Of a DNA stretch of 64,000 nt, positions 1 through 11,300 are shown piece after piece (the stretch's first letter is position 1; the number at the start of each line of letters is the position of its first letter). Below the pieces are notes generated by a model that saw only the letters and a list, made by a program, of their open reading frames with translations, did not search any database and had not been told where the DNA came from. Origin of the DNA: Fasciola hepatica (lineage: Eukaryota > Platyhelminthes > Trematoda > Plagiorchiida > Fasciolidae); contig CANUEZ040000199.1 in the NCBI GenBank assembly GCA_948099385.1, forward strand, positions 3,048,001 through 3,112,000. The letters are read 5' to 3'. The translations under genes and the position numbers were made by a program.

Positions 1-2
1 GC

Positions 3-3000
3 CGACTCATCCGGGACAGCAACCGAGCAAACAAGCCCAGTACTAGCCAAGTCCAAACCCCTGTACGGGAACATCCAAAGTACCAGCCTTGGACCACTAC
101 ACACGTCATTTCACGAGATGCTACGGCGAAACCAAATTGCAGATCCTGTGGTACTAGCCATGGCCTACCAGAATGCCCCAAGTTCGGCAATGCCACAATA
201 GACGAACGGTGGGGAATGGCGAGGATGGCAGGAGCATGTTTTATCTGTCTCAACACCACGCACCGGGCAGCAGCCTGTAGAACAAGGAATCGATGTGGTT
301 ACGAGGGCTGCACGGGCAGACACCATCGGCTGCTGCATCAGGCGAGAGTAACCATATTCGAGGCGAGTGCCAAGCCCAGCGTGATCTGTTCAACTTCACA
401 ATCTGCCAGTAAACCGGTACGTTTAGGCGTAGTGGCCGTGGGAGTAGTGACTCCGACTGGGATAGTCAAAGCGTTGGCTTTCGTTGATAGTGGATCCCAC
501 ACCACTTTATTGAAAGAGCGGTTTGCCGACAAACACCAACTGGCTAAATGTGCGACGTCGTTAGCAGTGAGCACGGTGGGCGGAACACAGGTAATGACTG
601 CCGGTAGATTAAGGCTGCAACTCATCTCTCTAGACACTAACGAGGAAATTGAACCAACGGAGGCATTCACGTTAGCGGATCTTCCCATGCGAGCACCAAG
701 GTCGGTGAACTCAATCTTTACAAGGTGGCCCCACCTGCAGGATGTAACCTTTGTAGACTGGAAAGATGATGAGGTGGATCTCCTCATCGGCTGCGACGTG
801 CCAGAGGCGCATTGGGTGCTTGACCAAAGAGTGGGCGACCGCCAGGCACCTTATGCCGTACGCACGGCTCTGGGATGGATGTTATACGGTCCAGTAGGGG
901 TACGTGGTTCCGTGAATTACTTATCCGCCGAAACGGACTGCATAGAGTATCATCTGCAACGGCTGTATGAAAAGGAGTTTCATGACATTGGAGACGAAAT
1001 ACCGACGTTGTCTCAAGAGGATCACTTCGCTCTACAAACGGTGCGGCAAGGCACTAGAGGCCTCAAGAAACAGTTCGAGGTTCCCCTTCCATGGCGCACA
1101 TCGGTCGACCCGTGGACTGACAACAGAAATTATGTTCTCCAACGATTACTACGACTAAAAGAACGCTTCATTCGAGACCAGAATCTGTGGGAACGATACG
1201 CGGATTTAATGAAGCAAAACGAGGCCCCCGGTTGCGTTGAAAAGGTACCTGTCAACACCGACAGCAAAGGGGGTATCTGGTATCCGCCTCACCACCCGGT
1301 TATCAACCCCAAGAAACCCAATAAACTGCGGGTGGTTTTCGACTGTGCGGCCACGTTCCAGGGCAAGTCGTTAAACGATCGCCTTCTACAAGGGCCTGAC
1401 TGGACCACACCACTGATCGATGTTCTGTGCCGTTTCAGGGTAGGTAAAGTGGCTTTGTCTGCTGACATTAGGGAAATGCTTCATCAGGTGATGATTCCGG
1501 TAGGAGAACGAGATGCTCTGCGTTTCCTGTGGTGGGAGGAGAGCGACCGGGACAACGCAGTGGTGAATTATAGGATGACCGTCCACCCCTTCGGAGCCAT
1601 ATCGTCACCATTTTGTGCAAACTACGCCCTCCGAGAATCAGCAAACAGACATGGCGATCTAGTCCATCGGACGGTAGTAGATGGCGTCAGCAGGAACTTC
1701 TACGTCGACGACTACCTTGGGTCATCCGATGGTGCGGAATCAGCTCTAGAGCAGTTCAGGGGTCTGACGAGGTTGCTGGAAGAGGGCGGCTTCCATCTGA
1801 CTAAATAGATGTCGAACGCTTCAGAAGTGCTGAAGGTCATCCCGTACACGAAAAGGTCGAAAGTGTAAGAGATTTGGACGGCTCTCCACTTCCTATCGAG
1901 TGCACCTTATGGATACAATATGAAGCGGAAACGGACGATTTTGTTTTCGAACTAAACGTTCCTGAGCTGCCAATAACCCGTCGTGGCATACTATCTGCCG
2001 TCTCAAGTTTGTTCGACCCGCTCGGTTTCGTCTCACCATGGCTGCTACCCGGAAAGATCTTGCTGCAGCGGCTGTGCCGTAAGAAAGTTGATTAGGACCA
2101 GTCACTGAACCGAGGGGACCGGTTGGACTGGGAAGAATTTTTGAACACCTTGAAGAAATTAGGGGACATAAGAATCCCACGATGTTTGACCCCTGACCAT
2201 ACGACACGGACTGGAGAACTACATGCCTTTTGCGATGCATCCGAAGTCGGTTATGGAGCTGTGGTGTACGGACGATGGTGCGCAGGAGATGGACAATATA
2301 CTACGAGGATCCTGTTCGCCAAAGCTCGCATTGCTCCAATGAAGTCGGTCTCAATCCCACGCCTTGAACTCAGCGCAGCCGTGTCGGCAGTCAGGGCGGT
2401 ACAAGCTGTGAAGAGATGTTTCGATCTCTACATTTGGTCGGTCAGCTTCTGGACGGATTCAACTATTGTACTTTACTACATTAACAACGTCCGGAGCCGG
2501 TTTAGTACTTTCGTTGCTAACCGGCTCAAGATTATCCACGATGAATCAGCCACGAACCAGTGGAGTCATGTCAGGTCTGGCGATAATCCGGCTGACCTGT
2601 GCTCCCGAGGTGCAACCAACTTCAGGCAACTAGACACGTGGACGAGAGTGCCAAACTTCCTGCAATTGCCCAAACAGGACTGGCCCGTGTTCGAACTAAA
2701 ATCCCCTACGGAAGTGGAACTGGAGATCAAAGGCGTAGTGATAGCAACCAACGTCGTCGAAGAGACATCCATTCTATCGCGACTGGTCAGGTTTTCTTCC
2801 TATATGAAGACGCTTCGTTCGCTAGTTTGGTTAACCAGGTTCAAGAGAAATTTACTAGTCATGAAAGGGCTACGGCCCTCAGGTCGGATACCGGTCGGCC
2901 CGATAGGTCCCGATGAGCTACAAGCGGCAGAGTACGATATTTTCAGAATGATACAACGCGAGGCTTTCGCCCGAGAACTCAAGAGGGCGGAAGAAGTGGG

Positions 3001-3040
3001 GCCGACCAATAAAGACATGCCTTTTGTTGCCTTCTGTTGA
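3..3040 (+). pseudogene. gag-pol: BEL1 copy 1 gag-pol, defective, integrase deleted
   Basis: Reads open from base 3. Seen in order: Gag zinc knuckles (CRSCGTSHGLPEC, then CFICLNTTHRAAAC), a retropepsin with DSGS in LAFVDSGSHTTLL, the reverse transcriptase with FYVDDYL, and an RNase H-like stretch (CDASEVGYGAVVYG, WTDSTIVLYYINN, SGDNPADLCSRG). Breaks: TAG at 1806-1808 where other copies have Trp; the -1 frame offset between about 1809 and 1874 that all BEL1 copies share; TAG at 2093-2095, again at a Trp codon; and loss of the entire integrase after about 3020, where the frame runs into 3' UTR and stops at 3040. It would normally copy the element RNA in virus-like particles; this copy cannot. 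Confidence 0.9.
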
Positions 3041-3499
3041 CGTTACCGAATGCCCCTTGAATATGTGGAAGTAGCGGAGCTCAGGTCACACACACATGCT
3101 ACATTTTACTAGTTTTCTTGCCACGCGATCCTTTATTGACATTGCAGAAAGTCCTCCTTTGATGTGTAGTCATACCTGTGATTTCGTTGTAACCCTGGCA
3201 CACACACACACACGCACTCACACACACACTCAAGCACGTACATCCAGTACCGGACGGCCCCTTACGAGGACAACGTCTATGTGACCCTTCACGCCCGCCA
3301 TCGGTCATTTGGTATGTGGAAGATGTAGACTAGCCTCACGTCTATGTATCCAATGGATTAGGTGCGACCAGTAGTAGAACGTTGATGACGAGCATAAGAC
3401 GCGCGCACTGACAGCAGGGCCTAGGCAGGTAGGAAGAATCAGTACCTTTATACCGAACCTTTGACTCTGCTAAGGATCCAGGAGGATTTTGGTGGGCGG
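3041..3499 (+). other. BEL1 copy 1 3' untranslated region with (CA)n tract and polypurine tract
   Basis: No gene. It holds a CA-rich microsatellite at about 3198-3232 that is present at the same place in every BEL1 copy, and ends in the tract GGAGGATTTTGGTGGGCGG (3481-3499) that directly abuts the LTR. A purine-rich tract at this position is the usual plus-strand primer of LTR elements. Confidence 0.8.
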
Positions 3500-3876
3500 T
3501 GTACCAGCCGGTCGTGGAAAATCCCCCTTTTTCCCTCGCGATTCAGTGTTTTTCCCAACATCTTTAATTTCCATACACTATTGAGTTGTCTTTACGAACT
3601 GGTTGTTTTTCTGGACCAATTGTTGTTTGTTCGCGCCCAGAGCGCTACTTTGACACATCCTTGTTCAGGACCTGCGTGACGCACGTGCTGTCTGCTCACA
3701 CGCTGCTATTCGGTTTCTCGTTGTTGAGTCCTTGTGATCGTATTATTGAGGTTTGTATATTGTTTATGTCATTGTTTATTTTAATAATCTAGTATCGTAG
3801 AATATCACGAATAATCGTCTTCTGATTTCGGGATCCGTTGTGAATTTGGCTACGCATTGCTCAATCGTTCGTTACA
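3500..3876 (+). repeat. 3' LTR of BEL1 copy 1
   Basis: 377 bases starting TGTACCAGCC and ending GTTCGTTACA, homologous along its length to the LTRs of copies A, B and C/D (376-379 bases). TG...CA termini and the abutting polypurine tract fix both ends. Confidence 0.92.
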
Positions 3877-3908
3877 CCCGTCATCCATCTAGTTGATATA
3901 CTGAAGAC

Positions 3909-4463
3909 TCACTTGCGATCTAGGGCACCTTTGAAGGAGTGGACGGTCTGCAGATCCATCATTCCACCAGGCAGACCATTCCAACTGTTCACCACCCTGT
4001 TGCTGAAGAAGTGCGACCTCGTCATTAACTTAGCTCGGACGTTTGTCAGCTTCTTCTCATGTCTCTTTGTTCTGTAACCAAAGGCCACTTGAAATAGATT
4101 ACCTGGTCTAAGGCCAGAAAAGCCCTTCATTACCTCGAATGTTTCTATCAGATCCCCTCGACGTCTCCTCCTTTCTGATGAGAAGAGATTCAGATCACAG
4201 GATCTCTGCTCGTATGTCCTACCCCTCTTCTCTTCAGCCATTCGCGTGGCGAGACGTTGGACTTTCTCGAGGGAGGCGGCGTCCTTTTTGTAGAAGGGTG
4301 ACAAAGCCTGCACGTTATCTTCTGAGCGAGGTCGCACTACAGCCGTGTAAATATGTACAAATACCTCCGGCTGCCGGCAAGACAAAGCTGATCGCAGCCT
4401 AAAGAGCTCCCCAGGCGCCTTTTGCGCCGCAGCGTTGCACTGTCCAGACCACCATGGTTCCAT
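3909..4463 (-). pseudogene. LINE reverse-transcriptase C-terminal fragment
   Basis: A 184-codon open stretch resembling the last part of CR1/RTE-type LINE ORF2 proteins: a segment with SLEKVQRLATRM, then RTKRHEKKL and HFFSNRVVNSWNGLP, the latter being the typical end of these polymerases. Catalytic motifs are not included. It is on the opposite strand to the flanking elements and belongs to a LINE family different from L1-L5. Its 3' end lies to the left, next to the BEL1 LTR; its 5' end is truncated near 4465. Confidence 0.7.
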
Positions 4464-4778
4464 AACTTATTACCGTGAAAAATCAACGCAACCCCATAAC
4501 AGGAATTCTAAACCTTTTACCTGCCACAAATCACCCCTTGTGAGCACATCTATAAAATACTCAGCGATTGTTTGCTGAATCAACCCTTTTAGTTATCGTT
4601 TCCTCCTTGGCTAAAACTCTAACCCCCTTCGTCCAAACAGTGGAACCACCTGGTCAACCCTGTTTGCAAACACCCTAGGTGACTTCCTATAGAATTTCAT
4701 CTCCGTTCCGTATCTAGGCTCTTTGCAGTCGCTAAAGTTTCAATAAAACTGGTTGGTTATCCGAAGCCTGCAGTCACA

Positions 4779-6998
4779 ATGCGCAACTCCAAAAGAAGCA
4801 GACCGGCCGGTAAGATTTTGCCACGCGTAGCCGTACGTCTCCCAATCACTAGGCCATGCTACGTCTCATTAACGAACATCCATGATGACGCAAATAGCAA
4901 GATTGACAGCCTCTTACAACACCTTAGCTCACTCGAATCGCGGATTGAGGCTCCTGACAGAGCCACCAGAATTTTGACACCACTGGCTCAACTCCTCGAG
5001 CCCTCTATGGTAACTACGGACTGTAACTTAGTTGCCACGTGTAACTTCATTGACAGCATATCTGCAGAGGTTTCAAAACGAATACGAAACTCGCATCACG
5101 CCATTGTATTTAAAATTCCCAATAGGGCTCTACTCAACATGGTCAGCAGTACCTTGATGAAGGCCGCTGACATGGAACGTGTGATATGCCGTAGCAGCAG
5201 ACTACGCAAACAAACACAACGACACCAATGCCCTCTACTTTTCCAATTTCCGGACTCACTGACAGTCACTGAGTTCATTCATAAACAAACAGTTATTGCT
5301 ATTAATTCGCCATACAAGAACATTTGAATAGCACCCGACAAAACGCGACTACAAAGAGAAGTGCTGAGGAAGTCGAACTCCCGCAAACATCAAAGGCAGG
5401 AATCCGCCCAAAAGACACCTAACCCTGCCATTCCCCTAACCTACTCTATGCAACCAGCGTCCACCAGCCAACGACTGTCTGATGTAGACCTTGACGCAAC
5501 GCCTGGGCCTTCTCCAAATCCACCCTAGACTCGTCAGTAGTGTCGCAGATGCCAGGGACTCGAATCCACCGAGTTCTGCCAGACAGCTTAGCTCTGTGCA
5601 TCAGAAGCAGCTACCTAAGTTGCGTAGCCTCCCTGACCTAACAACTTTGCATCACTCTCCCAAGGTGACACATAAATCAGCGTATGGTCGTTCTTGTCCA
5701 CACCACATAGCCACGACTAAGACCCATTCTCCGGACCGCACCATACCATTGCCAGGTCATTTTCGTTCGAATAAAACCTGTCAGAATTCAGGGCATACAC
5801 CCGTAAACAAGCTGCCAAGAAGTAGCGTACCTAAGGACACAACCTCATTGTTGCAATCTAACTTATCACCAATGGGCCGAAAGTTGGTAACGATCTACAC
5901 TCAGCCCCCAATGCAGAGTGTCGATAGCAACGGTAACACATGGCCGCAAATCCAGAATTCGGCAACCCACACTCCATCCCTACTGAAGGCCTCAACATTC
6001 AGTTCATTAGGCAACGACCGCCTTATATCACCAGGCTGCACCCCTAATGTCATACAAAGATTAGAAGCGAACAGACACCCTTGTGAGACGTCACTTATGC
6101 CGGGACCTACAGTTTCTGTTCCCAAAATAGATAGTTTCTCGAACCGTAATTCCTCCCAGCGAAATCCTCGCTCTACTCGCTTTCATACGGATGATGCTCG
6201 CGAAGCACCTCACAGCTATTATTCAAAGCTGCATCTGCCTAGCTCTTCATTTCCTAACTCTTCCGTGCCGCCACCGTTTATCCCGCTAGTTCCTTTACCA
6301 TACCAAAATTTTCGTTTTGCTCCACCACAGGCGTCTTACGCGCAGGATACATCGGCAAACCCCCTCCGAGTAAATTTTCTCCACCCTGTGGCATACAATC
6401 CCACAACATTTCGTCTCTTCTAACCCTGATGAACCACTTTTCAATACCGGCACCTTACCAGTCATTCATACCTTCGGTAGCACACCGAACTCCGAAGGCT
6501 AACTACGCAACACTGCGTAATACCAATACCTCCTTCGAAAATGACCTCCATATAACCCCCCTACCAACGGCCGATTCCTATCCTACCCCACCCGGGCAAG
6601 TCACATCGATGGGCGGCGAAGCCACCCCAGACTCTTTTAGTCGCTACTCTCTGAGGCCTGCTCTTACCACACAACAACCAATACCAAGGTTGTCACGTGG
6701 GCAAGCCAATACCTTCCATGACCACGTATTCTATCACTGCACTGGGGCATCGAACGATCCCAACGAATCGGGACAAGTGGCAGGACTATTTCGTCTAAGG
6801 TCTTCTCTTTCACCCCGTAATAACCTTAAATTAATTACTTCCGGTTCGTACGCGGCTGGTTCTTCCGAAGCCCTCGCAGAGGCATCCAACGCTCACTTTT
6901 CCTCCTCTTCGGTAATAGCTCCAACTCACGCCCCTTACCGCGCACTTCCTCCGACCAACAACTCCCATACATTGCCTAACCCTGACACTCACTTCTTC
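4779..6998 (+). pseudogene. L1 ORF1 (RNA-binding-type protein), frameshifted
   Basis: The first 183 codons (to the TGA at 5325-5327) align by eye with L2 ORF1: both have a leucine-rich N-terminal helix (SLLQHLSSLESRI), then an ISAEVSKRIRNSHHAIVFKI segment and RLRKQTQRHQCPLLFQF. This is the ORF1 style of CR1-like LINEs, thought to coat the element RNA. After the TGA the same frame stays open to 5529. A second frame is open 5491-6423 and a third from 6429; both encode a proline- and serine-rich low-complexity region like that of L2. The exact ORF1 end is not clear. Confidence 0.65.
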
Positions 6999-7247
6999 AT
7001 GAGTGGGTCGTCATTCATCTTATTTAACTCGCGATCCATCCTAAATAAGCTTCATCACTTAAAAAATTATGTCATAACCTCCAGCCCTGACATCATCTTT
7101 ATTACTGAAACCTGGCTCACCGAACACACAAGCACAAGCGAAATTATGCTTGAAGGGTACAAGGTTTTTAGGGTAAATATGATTGACAGACGCGGAGGTG
7201 GGTGCCTTGTGTACGTACAGCACGCCCTTACGGTAGTCCCCATCAGA

Positions 7248-7252
7248 CATGC
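7248..7252. repeat. Target-site duplication CATGC, left, of BEL1 copy A
   Basis: CATGC immediately left of the LTR end TGTTACG; the second copy is at 13947-13951. Five-base duplications are typical of BEL/Pao integrases. Confidence 0.92.
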
Positions 7253-7630
7253 TGTTACGAACGTTTGAGCAATGCGTAGCCAAATTCGCAACGGATCCCG
7301 AAATCAGAAGGCGATTATCCGTGATAATTCTACGATACTAGATTATTAAAATAAACAATGACATAAACAATATACAAACCTCAATAATACGATCACAAGG
7401 ACTCAACAACGAGAAACCGAATAGCAGCGTGTGAGCAGACAGCACGTGCGTCACGCAGGTCCTGAACAAGGATGTGTCAAAGTAGCGCTCTGGGCGCGAA
7501 CAAACAACAATTGGTCCAGAAAAACAACCAGTTCGTAAAGACAACTCAATAGTGTATGGAAATTAAAGATGTTGGGAAAAACACTGAATCGCGAGGGAAA
7601 AAGGGGGATTTTCCACGACCGGCTGGTATA
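7253..7630 (-). repeat. 3' LTR of BEL1 copy A
   Basis: On the plus strand it begins TGTTACGAAC and ends GGCTGGTATA, next to the polypurine tract complement (CCGCCCACCAAAATCC). The outer terminus matches the 5' LTR; the inner end reads TATACC where the 5' LTR has TGTAAC. Confidence 0.93.
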
Positions 7631-8330
7631 CCGCCCACCAAAATCCTCCTGGATCCTTAGAAGAGTCAAAGGTTCGGTATAAAGGTACTGATTCTTCCTA
7701 CCTGCCTAGGCCCTGCTGTCAGTGCGCGCGTCTAATGCTCGTCGTCAACGTTCTACTACTGGTCGCACCTAATCCATTGGATATATGGACGTGAGGCTAG
7801 TCTACATCTTCCACATACCAAATGACCGATGGCGGGCGTGAAGGGTCACATAGACGTTGTCCTCGTAAGGGGCCGTCCGGTACTGGATGTACGTGCTTGA
7901 GTGTGTGTGTGAGTGCGTGTGTGTGTGTGTGCCGGGGTTACAACGAAATCACAGGTATGACTACACATCAAAGGAGGACTTTCTGCAATGTCAATAAAGG
8001 ACCGCGTGGCAAGAAAACGAGTAAAATGTAGCATGTGTGTGTGACCTGAGCTCCGCTACTTCCACATATGCAAGGGGCATTCGGAGCGTCAACCAAAGGC
8101 AAACAAAGAACACTGTCACATGTATGATGGGTTTACGGGATGTAGAGTGCGTCGTGCATGCGTGTATGTATCGGAATGTATAATGGAATCGCACTCATCA
8201 CCACATATCGGAAAGAACCTTCTGTAATGTCAACGAAGGGACCGCGAGCACCTTAACGTGTTTGACGGAGATTGTGTGGTATATATGGTGTTTCTTTATC
8301 CACCTCGATTACTGGTGTGAAAAAGGTTTA
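7631..8330 (-). other. BEL1 copy A 3' untranslated region
   Basis: About 700 bases with no gene. Contains the polypurine tract next to the LTR, a GT-rich microsatellite at about 7897-7932, and a short module (TTCTGCAATGTCAATAAAGG near 7980) repeated in diverged form about 240 bases on (near 8220). The same arrangement recurs in copies B, C and D. Confidence 0.75.
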
Positions 8331-11300
8331 CTAGGCCTCAGGGTTATCAGATCCTCCGTCTTCGCTCCCGAGTAGGTTAATACTGCGTATGTCACGAATG
8401 AGCACTCCGTTAGCTGTCTTCACCTTCACCGTTCTTATCATTCCGTCAGTGCTTTTGATGGTTTCCGTAACTACTCCCAAAGACCAAGCGCTGAAATGTG
8501 CGCGTTCGTCGGCGATCATAACCACGTCCCCAACTTTGAATGGTCTTGTTTTGGCCATCCACTTCTGTCGAGTCTGCAAAGCCGGTAGGTACTCCCACAG
8601 CCATCGCATCCAGAAGACCTTGGCCAGATAGTTCGCTTGCTTCCACCCATGGAGGTAGCTCCCACGAAGGTTTATTGGCCCTTGAAAACCCTCGTTCGAC
8701 CTTAACGTCAATAAGTCGTTCGGGGTGAGCGCCAGGTGGGTGGGGTCGCCGTTCAATACTGGAACCAGGGGGCGGTTGTTCAGGATTCGCTCCACCTCAG
8801 TCATGACGGTGTTCAGCGTCTCGTCGTCGGGCGGCTGCTGCTCCATGATTGACAGCAATATCCGTCTGGCGGACCGGATCATGCGTTCCCATACGCCGCC
8901 TCGGTGACTGGCCTGTGGGGGGTTGAAATGCCATCGTATGCCGTAGGCCACGGTTCGATTCTGCAGTTCGTCCCTGTTTATGTTCTTGTGCCAACGCTGC
9001 AATTCCTTGTGAGCGCCCACAAAGTTCGATCCATTATCTGAGTATATATCGGCCGGCACGCCTCTTCGGTTGATAAATCTTTGCAACGCCCGTAGAAACG
9101 AATCGGTCGTCATCGAATGTGCGACTTCTAGGTGTACCGCACGTGATTTCATGCACGTCATGATACATCCGTGTCGCTTTTCCAATCTTTTCCCGCACTT
9201 GATCCACAAGGGCCCGAAATAGTCCAACCCAGTGTCACTGAACGGCCACCAGCCCGTAGTCACCCTGCATTCTGGTAGTGGGGCCATGAGTTGTTTGCCT
9301 GCTGTGGCAATGCGTATCCTGCATTGCACACACCTTCGGATTACGCGTTTTACAGTCTCTCGTCCTCTCAACAACCAAAGACGCTTTCGGATGATGCTCG
9401 TCACGTGACTTTCCCCGGCATGTCCCTCCATGGCGTGGACGTGTTGAATCATTAGCTCTACTACAGATTGTCTCGCAGGCAGCAGTATAGGATACTTTGT
9501 GTCGAAGTTCAGGTGGGCGTTGGTCAGCCTACCATCCACCCGCAGCAGTCCGTCGATGAGTTTGGGGTTTAAACGCTTCAGCTCGCCTCTTGGAGATGGC
9601 ATGTCTTCATTGGTCGGCCCCACTTCTTCCGCCCTCTTGAGTTCTTGGGCGAAAGCCTCGCGTTGTATCATTCTGAAAATATTGTACTCTGCCGCTTGTA
9701 GCTCATCGGGACCTATCGGGCCGACCCGTATCCGGCCTGGGGGGCGTAGCCCTTTCATCACTAGTAAATTTCTCTTGAACCTGGTTAACCAAACTAGCGA
9801 ACGAAGCGTCTTCATATAGGAAGAAAACCTGACCAGTCGCGATAGAATGGACGACGCTTCGACGACGTTGGTTGCTATCACTACGCCTTTGATCTCCAGT
9901 TCCACTTCCGTAGGGGATTTTAGTTCGAACACGGACCAGTCCTGTTTGGGCAATTGCAGGAAGTTTGGCCCCCTCATCCACGTGTCTAGTTGCCTGAAGT
10001 TGGTTGCACCTCGGGAGCACAGGTCAGCCGGATTATCGCCAGACCTGACATGACTCCACTGGTTCGTGGCTGATTCATCGTGGATAATCGTGAGCCGGTT
10101 AGCAACGAAAGTACTAAACCGGCTCCGGACGTTGTTAATGTAGTAAAGTACAATAGTTGAATCCGTCCAGAAGCTGACCGACCAAATGTAGAGATCGAAA
10201 CATCTCTTCACAGCTTGCACCACCCTGACTGCCAACACGGCTGCGCTGAGTTCAAGGCGTGGGATTGAGACCAACGTGAGTGGGGCAACGCGGGCTTTGG
10301 CGAGCAGGATCCTCGTGGTATATTGTCCATCTCCTGCGCACCATCGTCCGTACACCACAGCTCCATAACCGACTTCGGATGCATCGGAAAAAGCATGTAG
10401 TTCTCCAGTCCGCGTCGTATGGCCAGGAGTCAAACATCGTGGGATTCTTATGTCCCCTAATTTCTTCAAGGTGTTAGAAAAATTCTTCCCAGTCCAACCG
10501 GTCCCCTCGGTCCAGTGACTTGTCCTAATCAACTTTCTTACGGCACAGCCGCTGCAGCAAGATCTTTCCGGGTAGCAGCCATGGTAAGACGAAACCGAGC
10601 GGGTCGAACAAACTTGAGACGGCAGATAGTATGCCACGACGGATTATTGGCAGCTCGGGAACGTTTAGTTCGAAAACAAAATCGTCCGTTTCCGCGTCCC
10701 ATTGTATCCCTAAAGTGCGCTCGATAGGAAGTGGAGAGCCGTCCAAATCTCTTACCCTTTCGGCCTTTTCGTGTACGGGATGACCTTCAGCACTTCTGAA
10801 GCGTTCGACATCCATTTAGTTAGATGGAAGCCGCCCTCTTCCAGCAATCTCGTCAGACCCCTGAACTGCTCTAGAGCTGATTCCACATCATCGAATGACC
10901 CAAGGTAGTCGTCGACGTAGAAGTTCCTGCTGACGCTTTCTACCACCGTCCGATGTACTAGATCGCCATGTTTGTTCGCTGATTCTCGGAGGGCGTAGTT
11001 GGCACAAAATGGTGACGATATGGCTCCGAAGGGGTGGACGGTCATCCTATAATTCACCACTGCGTTGTCCCGGTCGCTCCCTTCCCACCACAGGAAACGC
11101 AAAGCATCTCGTTCTCCTACCGGAATCTTCACCTGATGGAACATTTCCCTAATGTCGGCAGACAAAGCCACTTTACCCACTCTGAAACGGCACAGAACAT
11201 CGATCAGTGGTGTGGTCCAGTCAGGCCCCTGTAGTAGGCGATCGTTTAACGACTTGCCCTGGAACTTGGCCGCACAGTCGAAAACCACGCGCAGTTTATT

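Larger units (their letters stand above)
1..3876 (+). mobile_element. BEL/Pao LTR retrotransposon, family BEL1, copy 1 (5' part outside window)
   Basis: The window opens inside the gag gene of a BEL/Pao element; position 1 corresponds to position 22043 of copy B, with no length change for at least the first 200 bases. The copy runs through the zinc knuckles, protease, reverse transcriptase and RNase H, then jumps at about 3020 from the RNase H/integrase linker straight into the 3' untranslated region, so the whole integrase has been deleted. A polypurine tract and one LTR close the element. The 5' LTR and left target duplication are outside the window. The copy is defective. Confidence 0.93.

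Noticed and set aside
338..787. 149-codon antisense frame within BEL1 protease, repeated at 11833, 22380 and 60220.
   Set aside because: Present in all copies only because the sense sequence is shared; no recognisable domain, and BEL/Pao elements are not known to carry it. Treated as a shadow frame.
3198..3232. CA repeat as an array of regulatory or CRISPR-like repeats.
   Set aside because: Simple dinucleotide microsatellite within the BEL1 3' UTR; no spacers.
4139..4402. Open frame on the plus strand opposite the LINE fragment at 3909-4463.
   Set aside because: No domain; the minus strand carries a clear LINE C-terminus, so this is an antisense shadow.
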